Under the pieces are notes generated by a model. That model saw only the letters and a program-made list of their open reading frames with translations, made no database searches and had not been told where the DNA came from. A stretch of DNA of 53,594 nt from an uncultured Bacteroidales bacterium (GTDB taxonomy: Bacteria; Bacteroidota; Bacteroidia; Bacteroidales; UBA932): NCBI GenBank assembly GCA_944322575.1, contig CALUPK010000077.1:1-53594 (forward strand). Reading direction: 5' to 3'. Both the position numbers and the translations under genes were made by a program. Every line of letters begins with the position of its first letter. Position 1 is the first letter of the stretch. Positions 16,461-25,290 of the stretch are shown here, piece by piece.

Positions 16461-17924
16461 TCAATCTTTATAGGAAGCTGAGGGGATCTGTCCTCTCAGC
16501 TTTTTTGTTTTTATCACAAAGAATGTGAACAGGCCAAGGGCTGCGGCGACTCCTGTGATGTAGCTTACGGTAGAGGGCAGGGAGAGTCCTCCTACATTGT
16601 AAGGGGCTATCATGAAATAGCATACGCAGATGAAGGTCAGGAAGGTGGCGGGCAGGGACATCATCAGGTGGCTGCGGCCGTTGCGGACGAGGTAGGCCGC
16701 TGCGGTCCATGTCACTACGGTCGCCAATACCTGGTTGCCGATACCCACGTATTTCCAGATGGTGGAGAAGTCCACCTTGCAGAGGATAAATGCCACTACG
16801 AAGATAGGCACTGCTATGATAAGTCGGTTGCGTATGGGCTTCTGGTTGAATTTCAGGGCGTCGCCTATCGTGAGGCGGAGGCTGCGGAAGGCTGTGTCGC
16901 CGGAGGTGATGGGGCAGACCACCACTCCGAGAATCGCTATCACCGCTCCGACCTGACCTAACCACGACTGGCAGATCTCATCGACCATGATGGCTGGTGT
17001 CTTGCCGGCGTCGGCCGCGGCGTTGAGGCCTTCCGGACCGCCGAAGTAGGCTATGGCGGCTGTGGCCCAGATCATGGCCACTATGCCCTCGGCTATCATG
17101 GCTCCGTAGAATATGGGGCGGCCGTACTTCTCATCGCTCAGGCAGCGGGCCATGATGGGACTCTGGGTGGAGTGGAAGCCGGAGATGGCTCCGCAGGAGA
17201 TGACTACGAAGAGCATGGGGATGAGGATGTTGCTCTCGGGGTTGGTGTGGAAGTTGCGGAGGCTGCCGGCGGTCAGCTCCGTGAGGTGTATCTCTCCAGA
17301 GAAGCCCTTTACCAGCATTGCCCCGGCTATGGCCACGGCCATGAAGAGCAGGACGGCGCCGAATATCGGGTAGAGCTTGCCGATGATCTTGTCCACCGGG
17401 AGCAGGGTAGCTATGATGTAGTAGGCGAATACGATGTAGAGCCAGATGCGCTTGTCCCAGCCCGTGAGGGTGTGCAGCAGGTCGGCCGGACCGGTGACGA
17501 AGGAGACTCCCACGGCGATGAGGATGAAGGCCGAGAAGAAGACCAGGAACTTCTTGACCCCGCTTCCGAGGTATTTGCCCACCATGTCCGGCAGGCTCAT
17601 GCCGTCGTTGCGTACCGAGAGCATGCCTGAGAAGAAGTCGTGGGCCGCTCCCATGAAGATGCAGCCGAGGACTATCCAGATGTAGGCCACCGGGCCGTAG
17701 GCAGCGCCGAGGATGGCTCCGAAGATGGGACCGAGGCCGGCTATGTTGAGGAACTGGATGATGAATATCCTCCAGGGCTTCATCTCCTGGTAGTCCACGC
17801 CGTCGGCCAGGCGTTTGGCAGGGGTGGGGCGGTCGGAGGAGACCCCGAAGAAGCGTTCCACGAATTTCCCGTAGGTGAAGTAGCCTATTACGAGGGCTGC
17901 GAGACAGGCGATAAATGTGATCAT
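16461..17924 (-). CDS. CstA family carbon-starvation transporter
   Basis: A 487-residue polytopic membrane protein of the CstA / BtsT family, which imports peptides or pyruvate. Motifs include FLNIAGLGPIFGAILGA, GAAHDFFSGMLSVRNDG and SGFHSTQSPIMARCL, with about 13 hydrophobic segments. It belongs to the short form, compared with about 700 residues for E. coli CstA. The last codons encode RGQIPSASYKD and coincide with the terminator of the convergent buk operon. A -7 element (TAAATTTG) is at 17959-17966. The substrate is inferred from family only. Confidence 0.92.
   Translation of the reverse strand: MITFIACLAALVIGYFTYGKFVERFFGVSSDRPTPAKRLADGVDYQEMKPWRIFIIQFLNIAGLGPIFGAILGAAYGPVAYIWIVLGCIFMGAAHDFFSGMLSVRNDGMSLPDMVGKYLGSGVKKFLVFFSAFILIAVGVSFVTGPADLLHTLTGWDKRIWLYIVFAYYIIATLLPVDKIIGKLYPIFGAVLLFMAVAIAGAMLVKGFSGEIHLTELTAGSLRNFHTNPESNILIPMLFVVISCGAISGFHSTQSPIMARCLSDEKYGRPIFYGAMIAEGIVAMIWATAAIAYFGGPEGLNAAADAGKTPAIMVDEICQSWLGQVGAVIAILGVVVCPITSGDTAFRSLRLTIGDALKFNQKPIRNRLIIAVPIFVVAFILCKVDFSTIWKYVGIGNQVLATVVTWTAAAYLVRNGRSHLMMSLPATFLTFICVCYFMIAPYNVGGLSLPSTVSYITGVAAALGLFTFFVIKTKKLRGQIPSASYKD
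16475..16510 (+). terminator. buk-operon terminator embedded in the cstA 3' coding end
   Basis: A 12-base stem, 16475-16486 with 16491-16502 (one G-T wobble), around the 4-base loop TCTG, followed by a long T-rich run. It is oriented for the plus-strand operon but lies wholly within the last codons of the minus-strand transporter gene. Confidence 0.88.
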
Positions 17925-17958
17925 CGGTTTGAGGTTTTACGGTTCTAAAATCAGGGTG

Positions 17959-17966
17959 CAAATTTA
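17959..17966 (-). promoter_or_regulatory. -7 element of the CstA-family gene
   Basis: TAAATTTG on the minus strand, 34 bases before the ATG at 17924. No convincing -33 element was found. Confidence 0.4.
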
Positions 17967-18001
17967 TGACTTTCTTCTGGAAAATGTTAGCGGGATTTGT
18001 G

Positions 18002-18009
18002 TAATTTTG
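18002..18009 (+). promoter_or_regulatory. -7 element directly before the MATE gene
   Basis: TAATTTTG followed by CGGC and the ATG at 18014, the same four-base spacing as at 1028-1035 and 1234-1241. It predicts a leaderless transcript. Confidence 0.5.
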
Positions 18010-18013
18010 CGGC

Positions 18014-19372
18014 ATGAATGCAAGAGTTCCTACCGAGCTGGGGACTGAGAGAATCCCCAAACTTCTGAAACAGTATGCTATACCGGCGATCATCGCCATG
18101 ACCGCCTCCTCGCTCTACAATATGGTCGACGCTATCTTCATCGGCCACGGCGTAGGGCCATACGCCATCTCCGGACTGGCTCTTACCTTCCCCTTCATGA
18201 ACCTCGCGGCTGCCTTCGGCACCCTCGTCGGAGTCGGAGCCTCGACCATGGCCTCCATGCTCCTCGGCCAGAAGAACTACGATGTCGCGAAAAAGGTATT
18301 GGGCAACGTGGTGGTGCTTAATTTCTTAATAGGTCTGCTCTTTACGATAGTGGCCTTAGCCTTCCTCGACCCGATACTCTACTTCTTCGGGGCGAGCGAG
18401 AACACCATATCGTACGCCCGCGAGTACATGCAGATAATCTTAGCCGGCAACGTGATTACCCACATCTACTTCGGCCTCAACTCCCTGCTCCGCTCCGCCG
18501 GACATCCCAAGAAGGCCATGTCGGCGACCATCATGACGGTGCTGCTCAACGCGGCCCTCGACCCCCTGTTCATTTTCACCTTCGACATGGGCATCCGGGG
18601 CGCGGCCGTGGCCACCATCCTGGCCCAGATAGTGGCGCTGATACTGGTGACCTACTGGTTCTGCGACAAGCGGGAGCTGATACACTTCGAGAGAGGTATC
18701 TTCAGGCTGGACCGCAGGATTGTCAAGGACTCGATAGTCATCGGCCTGGCCCCCTTCCTGATGAACTTCGTGGCCTGTTTCGTGGTCATCATCATCAACA
18801 TGAGGCTCAAGACCTACGGAGGTGACCTGGCTATCGGGGCCTACGGTATCGTCAACCGCATATCCTTCGTGTTCATCATGATAGTCTCCGGTCTGACCCA
18901 AGGCATGCAGCCTATCGCCGGCTACAACTACGGTGCGCGGCAGATGTCCCGTGTCTACGAGGTGCTGAAGAAGACCCTGCTGTACGGTACGGTGGTGCTG
19001 ACCGCCGGATTCCTGATCGGCGAGCTCTGCCCCGGACTCGTGGTGTCCATCTTTACCGACGATCCGGAGCTGAAGGAAAAGTCTATAAAGGGTATGCGCC
19101 TGGTTGTGGGAATGTTTCCCCTGGTGTCCCTGTCAATGGTCATAGGCAACTTCTTCCAGAGTATCGGAAAGCCCAAACAGGCCATCTTCCTCTCCCTGTC
19201 CCGCCAGCTTATCTTCCTGATACCCTGTCTGTGGATACTTCCCCTGTTCTTCGACATCGCCGGAGTGTGGGTCAGCTTTATGGTGTCTGACTTCCTGGCC
19301 AGTGTCGTAGGTGTCGCATTATTGTTGAACTTCATTAAGAAAAACCGTGCCCATGAACAGCTACAGTCATAA
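18014..19372 (+). CDS. MATE family efflux transporter
   Basis: A 452-residue, 12-helix cation-coupled drug/metabolite exporter. The N-terminus ELGTERIPKLLKQYAIPAI and the repeat MVDAIFIGHGVGPYAISGLAL are typical of the DinF/NorM-like branch, and GLTQGMQPIAGYNYGA is the matching motif in the second half. The substrate cannot be told. The gene overlaps the start of the kinase gene that follows by 20 bases, implying translational coupling. Confidence 0.93.
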   Translation: MNARVPTELGTERIPKLLKQYAIPAIIAMTASSLYNMVDAIFIGHGVGPYAISGLALTFPFMNLAAAFGTLVGVGASTMASMLLGQKNYDVAKKVLGNVVVLNFLIGLLFTIVALAFLDPILYFFGASENTISYAREYMQIILAGNVITHIYFGLNSLLRSAGHPKKAMSATIMTVLLNAALDPLFIFTFDMGIRGAAVATILAQIVALILVTYWFCDKRELIHFERGIFRLDRRIVKDSIVIGLAPFLMNFVACFVVIIINMRLKTYGGDLAIGAYGIVNRISFVFIMIVSGLTQGMQPIAGYNYGARQMSRVYEVLKKTLLYGTVVLTAGFLIGELCPGLVVSIFTDDPELKEKSIKGMRLVVGMFPLVSLSMVIGNFFQSIGKPKQAIFLSLSRQLIFLIPCLWILPLFFDIAGVWVSFMVSDFLASVVGVALLLNFIKKNRAHEQLQS

Positions 19373-19991
19373 TTTCGCCGTCTGCATAGGACGTCAGCTC
19401 GGCAGCGGCGGCCGCAACGTGGCGCTGGCCATCTCCAGGAAGATGGGGATAGCGTTCTACGATAAGGAGATAATCAATCAGGCCGCAAAGGACAGCGGAC
19501 TGGACCCCGAATATTTCGAGAAGGTGGACGAGAAGCCCACCGTTCCCATCCTCGGTGGCTTCGCCGGGGTGCATATCCCGTTCTTCTCGGGCGGCTACCT
19601 AGATACCGAGAGCTATCTGGGCAACAACAATCTCTTCAAGATACAGAGCCGGACAGTCGAGATGCTGGCCGACAAGGGGCCCGGTGTCTTCGTGGGCCGC
19701 TGCGCCGACTACATTCTGCGCGACCGTCCGCGGGTGCTGTCAGTGTTTATCACGGCCACTATGGAGGACCGCATAGAGCGTCTCTCGAAACTGCTGTCCA
19801 TCGCCCCCGATGAGGCCGAGGCCCGGATCAAGGAGTGTGACCGCAAGCGTGCCGAGTACTACAACTATTTTACCTTCAAGAAGTGGGGAGACTCCTCCTC
19901 CTACGACCTGTGCCTGAGCACCTCCCTCTTCGGTGAGGAGGAGACCGCCGACCGCATCGTCGCCATCGTCCGCGACAAGATACTTATATGA
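19353..19991 (+). CDS. Cytidylate kinase-like family protein
   Basis: A 212-residue P-loop-type kinase of the cytidylate kinase-like family. The N-terminus has IGRQLGSGGRNVALAISRK (a GSGG form of the nucleotide-binding loop), then FYDKEIINQAAKDSGL, FVGRCADYILRD and an Arg-rich lid (ECDRKRAEYYNYFT). These are the marks of the Cytidylate_kin_2 group, which is usually distinct from the housekeeping Cmk. I choose the ATG at 19353 over the in-frame GTG six bases upstream. It overlaps the MATE gene before it and, by ATGA, the lipoprotein gene after it. The true phosphate acceptor is unknown. Confidence 0.85.
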   Translation: MNSYSHNFAVCIGRQLGSGGRNVALAISRKMGIAFYDKEIINQAAKDSGLDPEYFEKVDEKPTVPILGGFAGVHIPFFSGGYLDTESYLGNNNLFKIQSRTVEMLADKGPGVFVGRCADYILRDRPRVLSVFITATMEDRIERLSKLLSIAPDEAEARIKECDRKRAEYYNYFTFKKWGDSSSYDLCLSTSLFGEEETADRIVAIVRDKILI

Positions 19992-22438
19992 AAAGACTTG
20001 TAAGAATACTGACAAGCGTTCTTGCGCTGTTCCTGTACGGATGCAGCGTGGATATTGATGGTATCAATGACCGTCTCGAGTCCCTCGAGGCAAGGGTACA
20101 GGCTCTCGAGGAGCTGTGCGCTCAGATCAACACCAATGTCTCATCCCTTCAGGCGATCGTGGATGCATCTCAGACCGGAGACTACATAACGTCAGTGGTT
20201 CCGGTTACGGAGGGAGACAAGACTGTAGGCTATACTATAAGTTTTGTAAAAGGAGCTCCGATAACGATTTATCACGGAAAGGACGGGGAGGATGGAAAGG
20301 ATGGAGAAAATGGCGTCGACGGCTCGGACGGAACTGACGGATACACACCGAAGATAAGTGCGGCAAAAGATGAGGATGGAGTATATTACTGGACGCTGGA
20401 CGGAGAGTGGCTGTTAGATGCTTCCGGTCAGAAAATACCTGTGCAGGGAAGTAACGGCGCAGACGGAGAGGATGGAGCGGACGGAGTGACACCTCAGTTC
20501 AAGATAGAAGAAGGTATTTGGTATGTGTCCTATGATGGAGGCGCAGGCTGGATTCAGTTATCGGAGGCGGTGTCAGATGACGGCGATATCGTGTATGATT
20601 CGATATTTGAGGAAGTACGGGATGAGGAAGGCAGCGTTACATTCGTTCTGCATGACGGTGGCACTATCGTCATACCGAAGATGAGTGAATTCAATCTGCT
20701 TTTCGAGGAACCGTCGGAAATCAAGTGTGAGGCAGGAGAGGTAGTCAGGGTAGCTTACCGCGTGGTCGGTGGAGACGGTGACATCACTGTGGAGTGCTTC
20801 GACAACAACGGTTACAGTGCCGTGATAGAGCCCGCTGACTATAGTCACGGGTATGTTGCGGTCAGCGTTCCGTCACCTGTGGTGTCAGGAAAAGTACTCG
20901 TCTATGCCTACGATGCCACAGGCCGTACAGTCATGCGTACCCTCGTGTTCGAGGAGGGAGTCTTAGTTGAGATACCTCAGACCTACGAGATAGGCGGTGA
21001 AGCCCAGTGGTTTGAGGTGAATATAACGACCAACTTGGACTACATCGTTACAGTCACCGCCGAGACCTATGACTGGATATCAGTCGACCCTGTCACCAAG
21101 TCCGACATCCGTACAGACATCCTCCGCATCTCCGTCACCGAATACCCCGAGGGACCCGACCGCGAAGCCACCATCTCCCTCATCTACCGCGACAAGGTCG
21201 TGCAGTCGATTCGGGTGATACAGTCGTCTATCGCCAATACACCGATTCAGTTCGCAGATGAGTTGGTGAAGTATGTCTTGCTGGGAGACCCTGCCGTAAA
21301 CCTTGATGGGGACAATGAGATTACTCTTTATGAGGCGGCTCAGTGTGAGCAGCTTCCGTCATTCGAGGGCATAGATATAACGAGTTTTACTGAATTACAG
21401 TATTTTACTGCCCTTAAATCTGTTGGAAATGCATTTTCACGTTGTGGTGTTCTACGAGATATTGTTTTACCATCAGGACTGACTGTGATATCGGACGGCG
21501 CATTTAAAGACTGCGGTAGTCTGACAGAAATTATTATCCCTGCCACAGTAGAGTATATCGGAAATAATGCTTTTGAAAGTTGTACAAGTTTGAAAAAAGT
21601 AACTATCCCTACAGGAGTTACCTCTATTGGAGATGCTGCATTTATTTTCTGTCTAGCCTTGACTGAAATAGATATCCCTTCGAGTGTGAAAGTGATAGGA
21701 GAACAGGCCTTTGCGGGTTCAGGGCTAATTGAAGTCGAACTGCCAGTAGGAGTTGAAACAATAAAGCAATCTGCCTTTCAAGAGTGTCATGCATTGACAA
21801 AGGTGGTTTTGCCTATGGGATTAACATCTATTGGGGGGTATATGTTCGGTGCTGATATGAATTTGACCGAGGTAATAATACCCTCATCCGTAACATCGAT
21901 AGAAGAATCTGCTTTTGCAGGATGCAGCAGCTTGACAGAGATAGATTTACCAGAAGGATTGACATCAATAGGAGAGGGCGCATTTTATGGCTCAGGTTTG
22001 ACCGAGATAAATATTCCGGAAGGAATAACGTCTATAGAAGCATCAACATTTGCAAGGTGTGAGGGGTTGTTTAAACTTACTCTACCTTCAGGAGTGACCG
22101 CGATAGGAGCAGAAGCGTTTTATAACTGTAAGTCTTTATCTAAGATTAATCTGCCATCAAGTATAACATCCATAGGTGAACGTGCATTTTTCGGATGTTT
22201 TACATTACTCGAAATAACTATTCCCGCAAATGTGATTTCTATAGGAGAATCTGCTTTCGTAGAATGCCAGTCCATGAAAGAGATGGTCTTTTTAAGTCCT
22301 GAACCGCCGGTGATTGCTGGAGACTTTTGGATACAGACAGATAGCTTGGAGAGGATATTGGTGCCGAAAGGAAGTAAAGCTGCGTATGAAAGTGTGCTCG
22401 GCGAATACTTGGTAGGTTATGTTCATGAGATGGAGTGA
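19988..22438 (+). CDS. BspA-type leucine-rich-repeat surface lipoprotein with BACON and DUF4988-like regions
   Basis: An 816-residue exported protein. The signal peptide ends in a lipobox (FLYGC, Cys about 19). A short coiled coil (RLESLEARVQALEELCAQ) leads into a DUF4988-like region. A collagen-like tract of GxDG triplets lies at about 97-118, and a shorter one (SNGADGEDGADG) at about 157-168. A BACON-like domain spans about 330-415. From about 470 to 790 there are 13 or so LRR_5 (BspA-type) repeats of the form LTEIxIPxxVTSIGExAFxxC. Such proteins bind host or surface polymers, often as outer-surface lipoproteins. The repeat half is clearly richer in A and T than the first half, suggesting domain exchange. 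It overlaps the kinase gene by four bases (ATGA). Confidence 0.88.
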   Translation: MKRLVRILTSVLALFLYGCSVDIDGINDRLESLEARVQALEELCAQINTNVSSLQAIVDASQTGDYITSVVPVTEGDKTVGYTISFVKGAPITIYHGKDGEDGKDGENGVDGSDGTDGYTPKISAAKDEDGVYYWTLDGEWLLDASGQKIPVQGSNGADGEDGADGVTPQFKIEEGIWYVSYDGGAGWIQLSEAVSDDGDIVYDSIFEEVRDEEGSVTFVLHDGGTIVIPKMSEFNLLFEEPSEIKCEAGEVVRVAYRVVGGDGDITVECFDNNGYSAVIEPADYSHGYVAVSVPSPVVSGKVLVYAYDATGRTVMRTLVFEEGVLVEIPQTYEIGGEAQWFEVNITTNLDYIVTVTAETYDWISVDPVTKSDIRTDILRISVTEYPEGPDREATISLIYRDKVVQSIRVIQSSIANTPIQFADELVKYVLLGDPAVNLDGDNEITLYEAAQCEQLPSFEGIDITSFTELQYFTALKSVGNAFSRCGVLRDIVLPSGLTVISDGAFKDCGSLTEIIIPATVEYIGNNAFESCTSLKKVTIPTGVTSIGDAAFIFCLALTEIDIPSSVKVIGEQAFAGSGLIEVELPVGVETIKQSAFQECHALTKVVLPMGLTSIGGYMFGADMNLTEVIIPSSVTSIEESAFAGCSSLTEIDLPEGLTSIGEGAFYGSGLTEINIPEGITSIEASTFARCEGLFKLTLPSGVTAIGAEAFYNCKSLSKINLPSSITSIGERAFFGCFTLLEITIPANVISIGESAFVECQSMKEMVFLSPEPPVIAGDFWIQTDSLERILVPKGSKAAYESVLGEYLVGYVHEME

Positions 22439-22802
22439 GTGGTTCGGACAGGTAGTCTCCCTTGCGCTTAGCTGCCGTATGGGGCTTTCGTGGGGGTGTA
22501 AAAGTCGGAGGCTTTTCTGAACGAGATAATGTCGGGGAGCAGGCTGTGTTGTTAAGTGATTGGCCTTAAGGGTGTTGCGTTTTTGAGGCTCTCCCGAAAG
22601 GCTTTTCAAATGGCTTGTGGGGAGAGATGTGAAATCGGAATGCGCTTATAATAAGTGACTTGGTGTTACGACCTGCTCCCCGAAAATATTTAGTCAGCGG
22701 CGTGGTGAACGTGGTGAAGGTGATGAACTATGTGTTAAGACATCATGTTGTCATGGTATGCTACTGTCGGCGTCACAGTCCCGTTATTTGGAGCGAGGCG
22801 AC
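22439..22802. other. 364-base convergent intergenic region with a 12-base inverted repeat
   Basis: No gene was found. The stretch holds a perfect 12-base inverted repeat (22532-22543 and 22672-22683), a direct repeat AGGCTTTTC (22509 and 22599), and three imperfect 9-base tandem units CGTGGTGAA near 22700. No clear terminator or promoter is visible. Confidence 0.5.
22532..22683. repeat. Perfect 12-base inverted repeat, arms 128 bases apart
   Basis: TCGGGGAGCAGG at 22532-22543 is the exact reverse complement of CCTGCTCCCCGA at 22672-22683. A chance match of this length in so short a region is unlikely. No promoter pattern is visible between the arms. Confidence 0.6.
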
Positions 22803-24287
22803 TTAAACCTCCCCTTTGGGGTTTGGGGAATGGTCGTAGACCTGGGCGAAGAACGGATTGCCGGCTGCGATGGCCTCGAAATTCCAGGGGTTGGGGTTGT
22901 CCGAGCTGTATCTGGGCAGGCAGTCGGGGCACCAGTGCCCTCCGCGGAGGACGGTGTTGGGAGTCATCTCGAACTCGTGGCCGAACTGGCAGCGCCACCG
23001 CAGGGGGGTGAAGAGGTCGCCCGGGGTCATGGTCTCCGAGAGGCATTCTCCGCCGCGGAATTTAGCAGCAGCCCGCATATCCTCGATATTCAGTTCCGAA
23101 AGCGGCTTGGTCTCGTCGTAGCCGTGGTCTAAGACGACAGCGTCCTCGGGGCGGTCGGAAGGACGGCTCAGGTCCATTTCCTTCCATGAAGGGATGGCCT
23201 TCCACTCTTCGATAGAGCCGAAGTGGGCCTTGATGCGCCCGGTGTCCCCGTGCTTGAGCCAGTAGAGGGTGCCTAAGGGGTTGCTGACGGCCACATGCCG
23301 CATGAATGCCTTGATGGCGAAGGCCGGAGCTATGGGTGCGAGGGAGAAATACCAGGGCAGCTGCCGTTTCATCCGCCGGAAATATTCTTCCGCTGTGATA
23401 CCTTCCCTGAAATGCAGGTACTCTTCCAGCCGGTCGGCGTCGAGATACCATTCGCCGTGGAAGTTCTTTGTGGCAAACCAGTTGGCCCCGAAGACCTTCT
23501 CCACGGGAGGACAGCCCATGCCCCGCAGGAGCATCGACTCGAACTCGTAGTTGGTCAGGCGGAAGGGGGCCCCGCTGCTGAGGTTGTAGAAGCCTCTCCA
23601 GAAATCCTCCGGGACACCGTCCTCGCAGACATTGGCGCAGACCCGGCCGGAGTCCTCGAGGGTACTCCATTCCAGCACTCCGCGCAGTGGAACGTGGCAG
23701 GCTATCGGGTCGTTGGCCTTCTTGAGCAGGTCGGGGTAGAGCATGCCGGTCTGGCGGATGGATACCCAGCGCTTCAGTCCCGATTCGGCGAAGACCAGCT
23801 CTGCTAAGCATTTGGATACGGAGTACCAGTCGTAGACGCTGGTGTAGATGGGATCGCCGCAGCGGCCCCAGTGCCGGGGCGGCAGGTGATTGCCCACCTG
23901 GGCGACCGAACCGATGTACACCGCTCCGATCTCGTCCGGACGGGGCTGGGCCTTGATGGCACGGACGACGTTCTGCGCGCCGAGGACATTGACCTTTAAG
24001 GTGCGCTCGGGATACATGTCCGCAGCCGGTGATACCATACCGCCGATGTGCAGGACATAGTCCGCTCCCGTGACACCCTTGAGCACCGCCTCGTAGTCCG
24101 TGAGGTCGCCCCAGATGATGTGGACGGAGGGATTGTCCTGATATTGTCTTAGTTTCTTGATATTCTTCTTGCTGTGCCTTGCCAGAAGGACTATGTCGAA
24201 TCTGTCGGAGCGCCTCAGCAGTTCCTGGAATGCGGCGCCTCCCATATTGCCGGTGGCGCCGGTGATGAATACTCTTTTTCTGTTCAT
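22803..24287 (-). CDS. NAD-dependent epimerase/dehydratase fused to a C-terminal zinc-binding tail
   Basis: A 494-residue extended SDR. The nucleotide-binding loop is GATGNMGG (10-17), and the catalytic triad fits Ser127, Tyr155 and Lys159 (YSVSK). The SDR part ends at about 330. After a linker comes a C-terminal module with Cys433 and His437 (CQFGH), then CPDC (Cys453, Cys456) preceded by GGHW, a treble-clef-like zinc site that ordinary epimerases lack. The substrate is unknown; a nucleotide sugar or a steroid-like alcohol are both possible for this family. It is the last gene of a minus-strand operon, 12 bases after the FKBP gene. Confidence 0.82.
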   Translation of the reverse strand: MNRKRVFITGATGNMGGAAFQELLRRSDRFDIVLLARHSKKNIKKLRQYQDNPSVHIIWGDLTDYEAVLKGVTGADYVLHIGGMVSPAADMYPERTLKVNVLGAQNVVRAIKAQPRPDEIGAVYIGSVAQVGNHLPPRHWGRCGDPIYTSVYDWYSVSKCLAELVFAESGLKRWVSIRQTGMLYPDLLKKANDPIACHVPLRGVLEWSTLEDSGRVCANVCEDGVPEDFWRGFYNLSSGAPFRLTNYEFESMLLRGMGCPPVEKVFGANWFATKNFHGEWYLDADRLEEYLHFREGITAEEYFRRMKRQLPWYFSLAPIAPAFAIKAFMRHVAVSNPLGTLYWLKHGDTGRIKAHFGSIEEWKAIPSWKEMDLSRPSDRPEDAVVLDHGYDETKPLSELNIEDMRAAAKFRGGECLSETMTPGDLFTPLRWRCQFGHEFEMTPNTVLRGGHWCPDCLPRYSSDNPNPWNFEAIAAGNPFFAQVYDHSPNPKGEV

Positions 24288-24299
24288 CCCTCTGTACTG

Positions 24300-25277
24300 T
24301 TACTCGTCGTCCTCATCAACCCAGATGTCGAATCTGAGCGGTACATAGCCCGGAATGCTTCCTTTTCCGTCCTCACCGTAGCCGAGCTTGGAGTAGAATA
24401 CCACTACGGCCTGATCTCCGCGGCCCATGCGCCACAGTGCCTTGGTAAATCCCTGGACGAGAGAGTTGTTCTCGAGCACTTCGTCCTCATCGGTGAAGTA
24501 CTGGAAGGAACTTGAGGTGTAGCTGTCCGCGTCACCGTTGAATATGCGGTATTTGCGGGCGGTGTCCTCGATATTGGTGTCGAATACTGTTCCGTTGAGG
24601 AAGCGGCCTATGTACCGGTAGTAAGTGTGGTCCTCGTCCTTGACTGTGTCGATGGAGGCGCCTTCGCGTATCTTGTGAAAGTACAGGCCGTACTCTGTAG
24701 AGTCCCTGATATCAGGTATCTTGGTCATGACGTAGTCTTCTATTACTCTGATTTCATATCGGTCTACGTTGTCTATGACTTCGAGCAGATGTATCTCGTA
24801 GATCTTCGAGGAGCCGTCCCCTTCAGTTATCTCTAAGCCGCTCTCTTCATCGAGCAGTGTGGCGGGAACGATGGCTTTTACGTATCCGCCCTCCTGCATG
24901 CCGGTCAGCAGCTCCACTACGCCGGGAGTGCTGTTTTCCAAGGACCATATTCTCGGGTCATAGTATCCCGAATAGCTGTAACTGCCGATCTGTTTGGCGA
25001 TGCTGTCGGAGGTGTAGGAGTTGTAGCTGCCGTCGAGGTAGGTGATGGTGTATTCCACAAGGACATAGGAACTCTCCTGCGGTGTGCGTCCTGTGCCGGG
25101 AGTCTGTTCGATATAGTACAGGCCGGACTCGCTACGGTCAGCGTCGGGGTAGTACTTTTCAACGTATGCTTTCAGTATCCGTTCCTGTACAGATTCTGCG
25201 CTCTCGTCTATCTCTTCAGCGCAGGAGGCCGCGAGCAGTGCGGCAGTGATGATTAGGGTATAGTGTATAGCTTTCAT
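24300..25277 (-). CDS. FKBP-type peptidyl-prolyl isomerase lipoprotein, two domains
   Basis: A 325-residue exported protein. Signal peptide MKAIHYTLIITAALLAASC has its lipobox Cys at 19. The first FKBP-like domain (about 45-165) contains SYVLVEYTITYLDG and VVELLTGMQEGGYVKAIVPA. The second (about 200-320) contains LNGTVFDTN, LVQGFTKALWRMGRGDQAVV and GYGEDGKGSIPGYVPLRFDIWV, the usual FKBP core. It presumably assists folding of envelope proteins. The upstream in-frame ATG at 25427 is rejected because the residues before Met51 are low-complexity and overlap the preceding gene. It lies 13 bases after the other FKBP gene. Confidence 0.88.
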   Translation of the reverse strand: MKAIHYTLIITAALLAASCAEEIDESAESVQERILKAYVEKYYPDADRSESGLYYIEQTPGTGRTPQESSYVLVEYTITYLDGSYNSYTSDSIAKQIGSYSYSGYYDPRIWSLENSTPGVVELLTGMQEGGYVKAIVPATLLDEESGLEITEGDGSSKIYEIHLLEVIDNVDRYEIRVIEDYVMTKIPDIRDSTEYGLYFHKIREGASIDTVKDEDHTYYRYIGRFLNGTVFDTNIEDTARKYRIFNGDADSYTSSSFQYFTDEDEVLENNSLVQGFTKALWRMGRGDQAVVVFYSKLGYGEDGKGSIPGYVPLRFDIWVDEDDE

Positions 25278-25290
25278 TTTCAGTGTGGTA

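Noticed and set aside
17131-18099. A 322-codon minus-strand frame overlapping the cstA gene in another frame
   Set aside because: The sequence is Arg/His/Pro-rich frame-shift translation of the transporter, with no hydrophobic segments.
19347-19352. GTG at 19347 as start of the cytidylate kinase-like gene
   Set aside because: The ATG two codons later is preferred, and nothing in the extra residues supports the GTG.
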